This document shows positions 23,776 to 35,777 of a DNA stretch of 64,000 nt, piece by piece (within the stretch, counting starts at the first letter, position 1; each line of letters opens with the position of its first letter). The DNA comes from Archegozetes longisetosus (lineage: Eukaryota; Arthropoda; Arachnida; Sarcoptiformes; Trhypochthoniidae). The DNA lies in assembly GCA_018873245.2 (NCBI GenBank), contig JAEMBT020000004.1:7667073-7731072 (forward strand), written 5' to 3'. A program made the translations under genes and the position numbers. Below the pieces are notes generated by a model. It was not told the DNA's origin. It worked only from the letters and a program-made list of their open reading frames with translations, and searched no databases.

Positions 23776-24296
23776 TAATTCAAGACAATATATATGTAGG
23801 ACTATCAACAAAACAAGGGAAAGAGACGGACGCGACTTACGAGAGGCAGGTCGACAACGTAATCCATTCTGCGGTTACTCAGACTCCAACGTTTCGAAAG
23901 CAGTTCCAACTCAATCTGTAGAGATCCTATCTCAACACAGATAAACAATTTTAATAAGCCATTCCTTCTAATCTAAACTATATCTCATTAAAAATTGTTT
24001 GAAAACTAAAAATAAATTTTTCAAAATTTCTTATTCGTATTGACTTATTCTAACTTAGATTATTAAACAAAATTAAGAACAATAAAATTTTACGATTCCT
24101 TATGAATTTGGTAATACATAAAGTGATAACTGTAAATGAAAAGCATTGCTGTAATCAAACTGTAACTTTTTTCTCAGAGCAGAGCCACTACTTTACTCAC
24201 ACGATTTCATTGTTTTCAGTTTAATAAACGCTGTTTGCTAGTAAATATTGAGTAAAACACTAATGAATTCAATTGAAAGATACAATTGTATTGACA
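23776..24296. other. Spacer between the foldback element and the BRF2 exon
   Basis: 23776-23944 is less AT-rich and open in two frames, but neither resembles a known family. The rest is AT-rich. A splice-acceptor-like TATTGACAG ends at 24296. I looked here for a CxxC zinc ribbon belonging to the next gene and found none. Confidence 0.5.
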
Positions 24297-24302
24297 GTAA
24301 AA

Positions 24303-25318
24303 ATGGCAATAAAAGCAGTGGAAGACTTATGTGAGCGCTTCCAACTGAGTGAACACATGAAAAAGAAAGCCGTCACTAAGTGGTCGGAGGCTTCGAGTCA
24401 TAACTCATTCAACAGTACGTCGAAACAGACCAAAGCAATATTGGCATCAGTTTGTGTTTATATAACACTTTTGGAAGAGAACAGACCTCTCACTATAACA
24501 CAAGTTTGTCGTGCAATTGGTTGTAATACTTACGAATTCGGCAAAGTTTACACTCAAGTCACCAAAGAGTTCCCCAAATATAAGACCGAATCCCTTTCTA
24601 TCGAACAATTGGTTGGCGTTACTCTTATCGAAGCTAACTTTGACGAAGAAGAAAGAGAGCATTGAATAAGAGAGTAATTGACATAATCGGCTTGTCTCGC
24701 GAGTGTTGGCTCATCGAGGGCCGATCTCCCGTTCATATAATATTTGGAGCAGCATTTTTAGCCTGGAAGTCACTCAAACCTAATCTCAGATCTAAAATCA
24801 AATTGACTCAATTCTGTAATATTGTTAATATTGATTACAAACACACCACGAGCGAAAGAGTTACCGAAATATTCAATGCGCTCAAGAAGTTAGCCTCAAA
24901 AATACCGGGAAAAGAAAATTTTAAGTTTACTAAACAGAATATTTGCATCTACTTGGACGATATATTGACTTATCGTAATTCACTTCTTTATGATCTCAAT
25001 CAACAGATTAAGTTTGGAAACTCTCGAGACGATCAGAGCTCTTCCACTAATTCGGTCCATTGGATCAATTGTTTCAAACGTAAGGGATACGATAATAAGT
25101 GTTCTGAACAACAGGCTAAGAAAGTCAAGAAAGAAATCAGGACTGAAAGTGATGAAGAAATATCTGACAGTGAAATTGATTCGTATATCCGCACGAAAAA
25201 AGAAGTGAAGCTCATCAAAAAGCTCAGGAAGTTGGCTGAAAGTGATGAAAAAGACAACGAAATCGGTGAATACGTCAAACTTGAAGATTTTGTTGAATTG
25301 GAAGTACTCAATCTTTAG
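24303..25318 (+). CDS. brf2: TFIIIB subunit BRF2-like factor, zinc ribbon not found, one frame shift
   Basis: Frame one (24303-24659) gives the first cyclin fold: A-V-E-D-L-C-E-R-F-Q-L, then the S-V-C-V-Y-I-T helix and R-P-L-T-I-T. Frame two (24662-25318) gives the second cyclin fold: E-C-W-L-I-E-G-R-S-P then F-L-A-W-K-S-L-K-P, and a C-terminal I-S-D-S-E-I-D-S-Y-I-R-T block. Human BRF2 has W-L-V-T-G-R-H-P, F-L-A-W-Q-S-L-Q-P and I-S-D-S-E-I-E-Q-Y-L-R-T at the same places, so the assignment is firm. By family knowledge BRF2 recruits RNA polymerase III to type 3 promoters such as U6. The two frames differ by one base in an AG-rich tract near 24645-24662. The N-terminal zinc ribbon (about 60 residues in human) is absent; an acceptor-like AG at 24296 leaves room for an upstream exon, perhaps displaced or lost through the adjoining transposons. 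Confidence 0.82.
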
Positions 25319-25571
25319 ATAAATAAGTAAGTATTTGGCATTTAATTACTTTAAAAGTAAAACTTAAGCAAAACTTTGAAAGACTTCATTAATAATGTTG
25401 AAAACTAAGCGATTTTATTTCTTCCAAATAGTTTTTTGTTTATCATGTTTTTTTTCACTTATATGTTACTAAAAATACAGTATTTAAGGAATAATCTAAA
25501 ACTTGGATTCACATGATTTTGTACAAAATTAGTTACATTTTGAAAGCCATTAAACATTAATTCGCATTAAC

Positions 25572-28547
25572 TTATTTTGTAATCCATTCTTTATCGATAA
25601 CAGTTAGATTTCTGTAAAGTTAAAGATATTAAAACAAATTAATAATAGGATTCGAGTCGAAATATTAAGAAATCGATAAGTTTGAAAAATGTTTTCATAT
25701 TCTGACCTCATATAACATTTGGAAGTTTGTACCAATTCGTTGAAAATGAGGTGCTCTGGTTTAGTACCAAACAGACAAGAAGAAGGATGAATATAAACCT
25801 CCTGTTTGGTCATTACCTATTATACAAGAAATAAGATTTGAGCAGAAATCACAAATCAGACCAATTCATACTGTTTTATAGGTCCCATCTCTTTGTAAAT
25901 TTGCTGCATTAAAAACCAATCCACTCGTTAAACATTTTCTAATAATTTCACTATTATTTCCTGAAGAAACAAGAGGTATATCTGCTTTTGCGCAAAGTTC
26001 TGATAATTGTTTTCGTATTTCTGTTGCTAATTTCATATTAGTTGAAGAAATGAAGTTTTCTTTACACCAATTCTGTTAATAAAAATGAAAGTAATGAGTG
26101 ATAAACAGTTGCTTGATAAAAATTCTTACCTTGTTTTCTTTGGCTTTTTTGTACTCCTTATAAACATTCAAGAGTTTGATAATATCTCCTTCACTAGAAG
26201 AAAACTTTTTATGAACTTCTGAAGCAAAGTCTTTCTACAGATTAAAGAAAGGATATTAACTCATTTGAAATTAAGTTCAAAACATTTCAAATAAATTATA
26301 ATTACTTGAGCTGAAGGAATATAATAAATATTATCGACAGAGAGTAGAGATATGATTGTTACTATTTCTTCCCTAAAAAGAAAATAAACTGAAAAACTGT
26401 ACGAATTTAATAAATCATTTAATTTTGGCATTACGTGCATCTCAAAGCTTTTGATGTTATTATAATTTTGGAATATTTGGGCTCAACAGGAAATATAACC
26501 ATTATTTTTCCGATGTCTGTCAACTAAAAGCAATCCGAATGAATTTAACTTTCGACAAATTTCAATTAGTTTTAATTACATAATATAAATCTTCTTTAGA
26601 CTCAATGGCACCAAAATAAGACAACTGTTGCAAAGCGTTTTTGATATTCTGTGTTTAAAATAAAAATTAAAGAGCATTAGATTTCAGTTTAAATAGACTC
26701 AAACCATACTTCTTGTGAAGGCGGATCCATGAAATCGAATTTGGAGATATCATGAATGCCAATCGCTATTAAATGCAGTAAAACATTAGCTAAATTGCAG
26801 CGTTGGATCTCAGGTATTGCGTGATCTCTCAAACTGTCGTATTCTTCTTTAGTAAAAAGTCGATAACAAATACCACTGAAATGTTAAGATCGAATAATAA
26901 AATTTAGGAAAGTCATTCAATGTTTTTCATCGAGAATAATTGAAAAGCAAACCTCGATTCTCTTCCAGCTCTTCCTGATCTCTGACAGGCCTGTGCTTTA
27001 GAAATTGACTGAATTTTGAGTATTTCAAAGCCTGTAATCGGGTTATATGTACGCGATTTCACTTTTCCAGTATCGATAACATATTTTATATTTGGTATAG
27101 TTATAGAAGTTTCAGCGATATTAGTCGCAAATATGACTTTTCTTTGACCCTTATTTCGAATAAAAAAATTAATCTGGTAAATATTTATAATTTTTACAAC
27201 TAGAATACCTCAAGCTTTTTAAATGCTTTTTGCTGCAAATATAAAGGAAGAGCTGCATATAGTGGATAGGCTTTGATGTTTTGACTACCTAATTGAGAAA
27301 AACAATCAACCTTAGAGATAATTTAATAGTAATGAACAATAATTATTTATAATTTTTACCAGCAGGTAATTGAGGAATGACTTCATTAACAGCACGAATC
27401 ATTGATTCGATTTCTTCCTGTCCGGTGCAAAATACTAGAATGTCGCTAAAGTATGCAATAATATATTGATTAACTTAAGGAAATCGGTAAAAATCCAACT
27501 TGTAATTACCCGGACTCTTCATTTTGATGAATTTGAAAGACAGTGATTAGAGCAGAGTTTATGAAATCTGACTGTTTTTCGCATGTGTACATCATCTACA
27601 ATACAATTAATTTATATGTACTAAAAAGCTATTCAATGGTTAATAAAATCAATTTTCGAGTTGTTGATACGTTTAAGCAAATGGTCAGAAGTTGTTTGAT
27701 AAGCTACCTGAACGGGATGCTGTCGACCTAATATGTAATAAACAGGCGCTTTATTGAAATAATTAGAGAAATGATCGCAATCCATAGTGGCAGACATAAC
27801 AATCACTTTTAAAATTGGCATTTGTTTACTACTTCTTAAATGTTGCGCTTTCTTAATGACGCCAAACAAGACATCTGTTTGAATAGTTCGTTCGTGTGCC
27901 TCGTCTAAAACTATCACCTTATATTTTGTCAAAAGTGGATCACTTATGGCTTCTCTAAGAAGTGTTCCGTCAGTCAAATACTTGATTTTGGTTTGCGGTG
28001 AAGTGACGTCTTCAAATCTAACAGAATAGCCAACAATTGATCCCAAATGGCATCCCATTTCTTGCGCCACTCTACTGGCAATCGTAATGGCAGCCACTCT
28101 TCGTGGTTGTGATATTGCTATTAAACCGTTTAAGCCATTTTTTGATATGAAATTAGCTTCAAATAAAAACTGTGGGATTTGTGTTGTTTTTCCACAACCA
28201 GTCTCTCCAATAAATATAACAGTTTCGGACTTCTTAACCGCTTCTATTATTTTATTTCTAACTTTACTAATCGGCAATCCAAGTCTTTGTTTCTTTAAAT
28301 CACTTAAATCTTTATTTCGATTGTTATCATTTTGATTATTATTATTATTGTTATTATTATTATTGATGAAAGTGTTGATCGCCAACGACTTTTGTTGTTC
28401 CGAACGAATGTTGTTAATATTGAAAATTTGGTTTACACTGTTTTTATGTAACTTATTTAATATTTTTTTCTTTTTTGAATAATTAATAAACTTTTTGCTT
28501 AGACTACTATTAATAACTGAATCGGAATTGTTTGGATTAAATTTCAT
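25572..28547 (-). CDS. dhx33: DEAH-box RNA helicase DHX33
   Basis: Thirteen exons on the minus strand, all in phase: 28547-27708, 27595-27510, 27445-27360, 27288-27209, 27173-26953, 26875-26710, 26648-26580, 26523-26435, 26372-26306, 26234-26130, 26072-25872, 25816-25707, 25611-25572. 719 residues; human DHX33 has 707. Walker A G-E-T-G-C-G-K-T at 114-121, D-E-A-H at 215-218, S-A-T at 252-254, later [21 protein letters not shown] and Q-R-S-G-R-A-G-R (motifs IV-VI). The C-terminal I-H-P-S-S-C-L-F and K-C-Y-M-R-N-L-T-V-I-D match human DHX33. An Asn tract, coded by an AAT microsatellite near 28337-28366, extends the N-terminus. Family role: nucleolar helicase in rRNA synthesis and translation initiation. 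Introns are mostly 50-110 bp. The last exon (13 codons) is easy to miss. Confidence 0.95.
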
Positions 28548-28895
28548 TTTGTTTTAATATTTTGAAATAGACATCACACAAACATATTTACATGAGTTAA
28601 AAGCACATGTAGTTCTCAATTGTATAACGCAATAATGTTAATACATTCATAAACAACATTATCCCAAAAACATCAAAGTGGGGGCAGATCATACTTCGTT
28701 TAGACCATAAATTAAAAACCATTTTCACGATTTATATTCAATAAAAGACTAATCAAATGATTATGATTTGTTAACTTATAAGAGCAATAATTAAGCAAAC
28801 ATTCATAATTATTGTCTAGTTTTTAGAGTTATGGACACAAAATTGAAAATCATAAACTCTTGAATGATACGATTAACCTATTCATTAGATGTAGT
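28548..28895. other. Intergenic, between DHX33 and TMEM220
   Basis: It holds the promoter of DHX33 (-) and the 3' region of the TMEM220 gene (-). No further feature is seen. Confidence 0.5.
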
Positions 28896-29366
28896 TTAGC
28901 AAAGTTTCATTTCGTGCAGTATATGATAGATCCAGACTAGAATTGGGGCTATACTAAAACAAATTACAGACAATTTAATCTTTCTCGACACAATTACATC
29001 AGTTGGTAATTCTGCTGACATGTAGTAGATTGAAATTGAGATCCAAATAACTATTATCAATAGACCTAAAAATTCTCGACCTTCTTCGTTATGTAATGGA
29101 TTGTAATCATCCGTTATATAAGAATTATTGACGAATTCTTGCAACAAAGCAGTGCTCAATAGAATATATATGACAAGCATTAGTCGAACTATAATGTGAT
29201 AAAAATAATATCTGTTGATAGCTGGTAAAATGACTTGAAATAATGATATTAAGCATGGAATTGAGTAAATGGTAATCCAGAGCACAGCATCGACATCATT
29301 GTGCTGGACATAAGTGGCAAATGCAAAAAAGACAGTCATTATCACGTTTGCTATCTTCCAGTGCAT
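28896..29366 (-). CDS. tmem220: TMEM220-family membrane protein
   Basis: 156 residues from ATG at 29366. An acceptor-like AATTTTAG at about 29408 just upstream suggests a 5' non-coding exon, so I prefer this ATG to the longer frame starting at 29447. Near the N-terminus it has A-T-Y-V-Q-H-N-D-V-D-A, then I-Y-S-I-P-C, and N-E-E-G-R-E-F-L-G-L before a hydrophobic helix. Human TMEM220 (160 residues) has V-V-Q-V-N-D-P-D-A, Y-T-I-P-A and H-E-E-E-G-R-E-L-S-G-L in the same order. About five hydrophobic segments. The molecular function of the family is not established. Confidence 0.85.
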   Translation of the reverse strand: MHWKIANVIMTVFFAFATYVQHNDVDAVLWITIYSIPCLISLFQVILPAINRYYFYHIIVRLMLVIYILLSTALLQEFVNNSYITDDYNPLHNEEGREFLGLLIIVIWISISIYYMSAELPTDVIVSRKIKLSVICFSIAPILVWIYHILHEMKLC

Positions 29367-29447
29367 TGCAGAAACCAATGGATTTAAGGGTTGCGTTAAG
29401 ACGAACCTAAAATTGAAAATATTTCTAAGTTTTGCAAACAAAATCAA

Positions 29448-31561
29448 TCTAATTGATTAACCTTTAATTTATCGAGTCTCTTCTAACTAATAATACTATT
29501 GATTTTGTTTGTATCGAATTAGTGTACACTATAAGCATTCAAGAGAATAAAAATTGGAATAAAAGATTGATTAAGTACTTAGCTTATAAGCAAACTAAGT
29601 GTTCAAGTGTAGAATTTAAATGTAAAACTTGGATATCTGACTCAAATATATAAGATTAAGTTATCCTTAAATAACTCGTATGACGAAGTCCTTCAACTCT
29701 TTAGGTTGTAAAAGCATAATTGAATACTCTGGCTAGTTAGTTATTGCAAACAATCGACAATGTCAAAATTAGTTTTTGAAATTACTGCATCGCAATTTAA
29801 TCAATCATATTTTGAACGACAAATAATGACTTTATAACTTATAAATTAATGGATTGTTGCACTAACTAAGATATCTATTCTAAGAAAACAAGTTCTTCGG
29901 AATGATTAAAGTATTATGAAGGAAAAACATCTATTTAAGTACAAGCAATTAAGAAGTTTTAATCGTTGAATCGATATTTTAGCAAAATAAAGTCTGATCT
30001 CGAACGAAAAGACCAATAGAAAATTTGAATTTTATTTATTATAACGTTACTCATTGCACATAAGGTTGATATTCGTGTTGAAAAAAGAACTTATGTTTTA
30101 ATACAGACTAATTTATTTGATTGACCTAATCATATGTATTAGAAAGAAATTCAATATATAAAGTCATAAGTATCTGAATGATGAAATTTTCGATTAGTTT
30201 GATTGCATTAATATATAGTTTTAAATGTTTTAAGTATGGAACATAACTAGAACGAAGTGTCTGAATAAAAAAATAATAAGGGTCTACCCTTTAAGCTAGA
30301 ATAAACAAAGGCTACAAGTCTTAAACTTTGTTAATATCAGTTTAAAAGGCTAAGAAAAATTGACAAATAATTAAGTTTTTTGTCCGTTCCGACAAAAACA
30401 CAGTTTACAGAGAAAATGTACGTGAGTGCAAAGACGATACAGTACTGGTCTATCAGTGTATGCACTGATGTGCGAATTGTTATCTAACAGTAAGAGATAA
30501 TCCAGCGTTGCCATCGGCAAAACTTGTATTATTGAAGAAATGGGTGGATCGTATGAATGTGTTGCAGCCAACATAAGCAACATTCTACAAGTCTAGCCCA
30601 ATGTCATTGGGTCAAAAGTTTAAACGCTCTCAGTTAAAAGCACTGCTTAACAAAATTCTTTTTATTGTGTTATTCAATCATCCGGGTTATCATCAGTAGG
30701 AAGTCAGTCACTTTTATTTTAATTTCCATTCATGCATTTTAGGCACTTGTAAGCATGAAATTTTTTCATGCTATTTTTCTAAAGCCTATTCCATCATAAT
30801 AGAGTTATAAAGTTTGCATATCATTCGATTACTATAACAATATTGGAGTCTTTTTCAACCATAAGCCTAATCAAATGACTGAAATTAAATGAATCTAGAA
30901 ATAGGAAACGATTCTTCAAACTTTATCCATCTTTAATCCTACACATGCAAAATGTTTTTCTTTGAAATTAATTTCCCGATTTTCGTGTTTTGCGAGTTAG
31001 AAATTTTCGGTATAAAGTTACAAAACAGTTACTTTGCAAAGGATTTATAAAAATTCAAGATCATTATCATGCCTTATCTGGAATGTTCCCAACTTTATGC
31101 CGAACGGGGACATCATTTGTTGCGTTTGATAATTATGAAGCGCTAAAGTCCTGGTGCGTGATTTGAAATTATGATAAGTTTAACAATTTGGAAATGAATG
31201 TCAAAACGATAGTTAATTTTATCGTAAGAGTGACGTGTATAAGAAGGAAGCAAATAGTTATATAAAAAACCGAGACTTGGATTCCAATATTTCAAGTATT
31301 TAAAAGTAGTTTTGATTCTATTAGACGGTACAAGCCATGCATGAAGAACTAAATTTAGAAACCTGTTGAAGAAGTTTAGTTGTATTGAGTCAGAAGGCCA
31401 TTCATTAGAGGGGCGGAAATAGTGAGCCATTGAATCTACTGACCTTATAGTCAAAGTATGCCTAAAACGATTACAGGATTAGCGAATTTTCAGTTATAAG
31501 AAACCACTTCTGTATAATCTATTAGGTCGTAAGCGCCCCACTTATTTTGGATGCACCCTCT
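29448..31561. other. Intergenic, with a possible Ig-gene fragment
   Basis: AT-rich and largely featureless. A less AT-rich patch at about 30390-30595 may be a decayed Ig-superfamily gene (listed separately). A 103-codon minus-strand frame at 31143-31454 resembles nothing I know. Confidence 0.5.
30390..30595 (+). pseudogene. Possible decayed immunoglobulin-domain fragment
   Basis: In one frame: C-K-D-D-T-V-L-V-Y-Q-C, the D-x-V-Y-x-C end of an Ig domain. In another frame downstream: G-G-S-Y-E-C-V-A-A-N, the D/G-x-Y-x-C-x-A-x-N end of a second Ig domain, followed by a stop. Stops and shifts separate them. The pattern suits neural cell-adhesion Ig proteins, but the fragment is too short to be sure and chance resemblance is possible. 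Confidence 0.28.
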
Positions 31562-31569
31562 TATATAAG
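31562..31569 (+). promoter_or_regulatory. TATA box of family gene 1
   Basis: TATATAAG about 300 bp upstream of the ATG at 31865. The distance is explained by a likely 5'-UTR intron, whose acceptor TTACAG ends at 31858, six bases before the ATG. Confidence 0.5.
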
Positions 31570-31864
31570 ACTGACTTTAAATATATTCTCAACTTTTCAA
31601 ATATAGTAACATTTGGATTGTGGTGCAAAACGACTATTTCATAATAAGTAAGTCTTTACCGATAACTACAGAGACGCTTTGAATTTTTAGTGAAGGTGAA
31701 GGTTTTCGAGAAGAGTAGACACTACTTTTCTATAGATTTTGTGCAAATGTGATTCTTGAGGATTATTATATTTTCGATTTATTTGTCTGTCATCGAATTT
31801 TACGGATATATTTCGATATATTTTACGGGTATATTTCATGATTACTTCTTGATTACAGATCGAA

Positions 31865-33224
31865 ATGGCACACAAATGGCAAGTGTTTGTTCTAACACTG
31901 TTAATGTGCGGTGTCTTTTGCTTGGCTTCGACTTCGGCCAATCAAAGTCCTGCCACTCAAAGACAAACTGGAGCTGCGGCTGCAGTTACTGGTAGCGGAA
32001 TTTTAAGTACTCTAGGATCGATGGTTCCCGGTGTGGTAGGTCTCGATTTATTATAACTTTTAACTACTCATCAATAGTTTAAAGACAAGCGAAATAATTG
32101 ATCAAACAATGATTGCTTTTGTTAACAATAACACTAAAAAATGAATTTCAGACAGATCATTTGATTTCACTAAATTCTTTGATCTGTTTTATAGATATTT
32201 ATGAAAAAGAACTAAGACATTTTTTAAAATTAGGGTTGTTAGCACCCTGAAACTTTGCATCTAAAGCAGCCTCTGATAGTTTAAAGCTTCGTAGCTTCGA
32301 ATTTGTAACTTTTTCATACTTTTGAGTCAAATTTCACAGAAACGTATCAGATATTTGACAATAAAGTGATTTGATCGAATCTAGTAAACAAAGCTTTAAT
32401 AATGTTAAATTTGGCTATTAGGTCAAATCAATTTGAGAAAGAATTCAAATGCAAATCTCTTAATTTATTAATGACTTATTGGAGTAAATCCAATTGATTT
32501 TAATTTTTTGTTCTACTGTTTAGTCGTCTGTTTTGAAGCACTAGCTATTTATTGGAACCGTTGTTGTGATAAAGTATTTCGATTTTGGTATTTGATTCAG
32601 AATTGAGTGCTTTTAATTAAGCGTCAAATTAGATGTAGTGTAGCTAAGTCGCATTTTACAGTATTCAATTGATAAAAATCGTTCAAGAAATAGCTTCAGA
32701 ATCGATCAATCAATCTTTGTGTCATTTTCATCCTAAGAATAAAGCAATGATTTTCCACTATGATAGTAATCAGAATTTAAGATTTTTTTAGTTATAGCTT
32801 TATTTTACTTGACAATATTACACAATATAACTGTTTATTTATAGAATAAAATAATTTTTGCAGGTATCTAATATGTTACCTCTGGTGCTACTTTTTGGTT
32901 TGGGAGCTCTTATGGTTCCGGCTTTAGGTGAGTGACAATCAGATATAAAAGAACAAAAAATATAAATATTTGAACTTTTATCACACTTGAATAGGTCTAG
33001 GTTTACTGTTGCGTGAAGGCAGAAGAAGGTAAGAGACTGTTTGTTTTTTAAAAAATTAACCCTACTAACAACTGCTCATAATTATCAATATTTTTAGTGA
33101 TCCATATTACTATAGGTCATTCCCTACCTTCAACATCAACACATCTGCTATTATGGATGGAGTTTCGGATGTTTTCGAAAAAGTTATGAAAGCACTTGAT
33201 AATGTTGACAAAAAATATAACTAA
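31865..33224 (+). CDS. LP-G-G family gene 1: small secretory protein with one hydrophobic segment
   Basis: Exons 31865-32035, 32864-32927, 32995-33028, 33098-33224 (phases 0, 1, 2); 131 residues. Signal peptide about 1-25, then a short Ala/Thr/Gly-rich spacer. The hydrophobic segment has M-L-P-L-V-L-L-F-G-L-G-A-L-M-V-P (about 60-75), the family signature. After L-L-R-E-G-R-R-S, a weak basic site, comes a Tyr-rich stretch and a C-terminal amphipathic helix (V-F-E-K-V-M-K-A-L-D-N) ending K-K-Y-N. First of twelve same-strand paralogs. I do not recognise the family; membrane association or secretion is inferred from the signal peptide and hydrophobic segment. Confidence 0.8.
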
Positions 33225-34666
33225 ATTAATGCATTTTAAAACAAATTAATTTCGATCATACTTATGAAAACTTTGAAAAATCATTAATAGTTTGCAGCAG
33301 ATTATCTCCCACCGAAATCATAATTTATTGAAAAATCGTATATTTTTAAAATCATGCTAAAGTTGAGTTACGGAGATTAAGATCTAAGCTTCTCATCGAG
33401 TCATTTGGATATAGTACTGATATAATGCTCTCTATTTATTTTAATTTATTTATCTAAAATTGGTCAAACTATCGCTAACTTATCCATAATTTATCATTTC
33501 TTAACAAAATTAATTATTTCGCGTTATTTATAATAACCAAATCATAGCTCATCAAAAGTACTTCTACAATTCAAATGTAAAGTAACTTTTTATAAAATTG
33601 TTCTTATTTAAAAAATTTATTGTTATTTTCATCCTTTAAGATACCAAAAATATTTGCGGATGTATTTTTAAATATATTAATGTTAATAAAAGTTGAAACA
33701 ACCAAATTGAATTACTTCAATATAAATTATACTCACCAATAATGCTAGTATTGTTAGTTTGTTTTTCAATTGCACCAAACGGATATAAAAGAATGTCTTT
33801 ATTAAAGAACTGTTAATTTTAATCAAAACTAAGATCTTTTGGGAGAATAACTTTGCTCAAGCAGTAAGTTTTGATATAATGAATTGCCTTTGAGCATAGT
33901 TTTAAGCATGAATTATTGCGATCAGGGATTGTGCTCCCGTAGTAACTTTATATTTCTTTAATTATTAACTTTATTTGACATGACTAGTTTAATGCATCGC
34001 AGCTAGATAAACATTTATGATCAAAGAACTAACTTACGAGCTAACTAAGAAGAAAATTAACTTAATGTTTGACAAGTTTATAAATCTAAAATAAATCAAT
34101 CTTGGCATTTTTTATCCGTAATATAACCAACAAGGTCTTGCGCCACGAGGCAACTATATCAAGATTTAGACTCAAATGATAGCTTGCAGTATAACAAAGT
34201 TTTTGGCATTAGAAACAAAAGTTCATCGAACAAGTCACTTATTCAAAGCTATTATTTTCAATTTAGTAATTTTGATATTGAATTCATTATTCCATCTCTG
34301 AAACTGATTGCTGTGATAAATAAGAAAACAATTAAATTCAAATTTTAATAAGCATAGGAATATATGAAAATTGAAGCGAAAAACTAATTTTTACAATTGA
34401 ATGGGTGTGAACAATGATTTACATAGCAAACATTTTTATGAATCTGGCGGAAACTGTTAAGTCATGGCTAAAAGTTGGGTACAGTACACAAGATCTTAGG
34501 TGCAAATGAGATTTACTTCAAATTAATGATCCATAAGTACAACACAGTAGCATACATTTCAAGTAAACAAATAAATAACAATAGGTACAATAGACAATAT
34601 TGATATTTTCCAAAGAATCATTGATAATTATTTGCCTATTTCTTGACCTCATGCCTTCCTCACTGA
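33225..34666. other. Intergenic between family genes 1 and 2
   Basis: AT-rich, with no supported exon; poly(A) signal candidates for gene 1 near its start. Confidence 0.55.
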
Positions 34667-34676
34667 TATATAAAAG
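34667..34676 (+). promoter_or_regulatory. TATA box of family gene 2
   Basis: TATATAAAAG about 440 bp upstream of the ATG at 35108. A splice acceptor TTTTCAG ending at 35056 indicates a 5'-UTR intron in between. Confidence 0.6.
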
Positions 34677-35107
34677 TTGGTCCAATTTGCATTTATTTCA
34701 TTTAACTTATTAAGATACTAACTCAAACGATATTGAGCTGAGTAATACTTTTCAAGTGTTTATCTCACATTTTCTTTCAAAAAGTAATTTGTTCGCCAAA
34801 AAAACTTTGGATTCTTTGTTTTAATTTCTACTTCAAGCTAAATCAACTCTTATTTGATAAGTTTGAGAGACTGTTAAAGAAATTGTAACTATTTGTTGAG
34901 CATTCACGGATTTGATTAAAAAGTTTTTAATCAATTTTGATATTAAATAGAGTGGTAAAATTTGTAATTCATTTGCATCTTTTTGTTGAAAAGCTTGTTC
35001 TACTTTGATTCTAATCTTTTGTATTCCACAGATTTATATATGTTTGTTCTTTTCAGAAGACCACACAATCACTGTTTGAATTAAGTTTTTATTAAATTTG
35101 GAAAATT

Positions 35108-35777
35108 ATGTTCAAATTATCGAAAAGTTTTTTATTGCTCTACATTATCATATGCTGCAGACTTATTGTCAATGTTTGTGCGGTTTCGAGAAATTCGTCG
35201 ATTGCTACACAGAGATCTGCCGATGGGTTTTTCGGCGGAACTAATTCTGTTGATCGACAGTTTCCAGGCGATCCTTCATTTTTAGGTAGTTGTAAAAAAG
35301 TTGTCATCTATTTATTTCACTTGAATCAATCATAATTTTTAATACAGTTCCTCAAATTATCGCCGGAGTTTTGATTCCAGTTGCAATAGTAATTGGAATT
35401 GGAGTTGTTTTGATGAAAATATTTATCCTTGGATTTTGGTTTCTCGGAAGAAGTAAGTCTTATAGATTTTTTTAGAATTTTTGTGAAAAAAATTAACTGA
35501 AGAAATATAAAAATAAAACATCGAAACAATAAATATGACAATTTGCTGATGAAAATCAAATTGATTGAAAGGTGGATATGGAGTCGGTCAAGGGGTTGGT
35601 GGTTTTGGTGGAGGATATCACCCGTGGAGATCTGATCAAACTCAACAACAGCACACTGCAAGATCTTTGTTAGGCAAAGATGGTTCAGTTGTTCCTTCCT
35701 ATTTAAGTTCGACACTATTAAATCTTGTACAAAAAGTTTCGGAAGCATTAGAAAATTTCGAAAAGAATAAGGCCTAA
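35108..35777 (+). CDS. LP-G-G family gene 2: Gly-rich variant
   Basis: Exons 35108-35285, 35348-35452, 35572-35777 (both introns phase 1); 162 residues. Signal peptide about 1-26. The hydrophobic segment (P-Q-I-I-A-G-V-L-I-P-V-A-I-V-I-G-I-G) is a divergent form of the signature. It is followed by a Gly-rich run (G-Y-G-V-G-Q-G-V-G-G-F-G-G-G-Y) in place of the usual furin-like site. The C-terminus is again an amphipathic helix (L-L-N-L-V-Q-K-V-S-E-A-L-E-N-F). Membership rests on layout, tail and position more than on direct identity. Confidence 0.72.

Noticed and set aside
23715-23944. Two overlapping ORFs right of the foldback
   Set aside because: They begin inside the element arm and resemble nothing; I also tested them as the missing BRF2 N-terminus and saw no CxxC pairs.
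27633-27707. Read-through extension of the first DHX33 exon to a stop at 27633
   Set aside because: The donor at 27707 and acceptor at 27596 give a protein that matches the human spacing residue for residue; the extension is intronic.
31143-31454. 103-codon minus-strand ORF
   Set aside because: No signal peptide, domain or recognisable similarity; length is within chance for this base composition.
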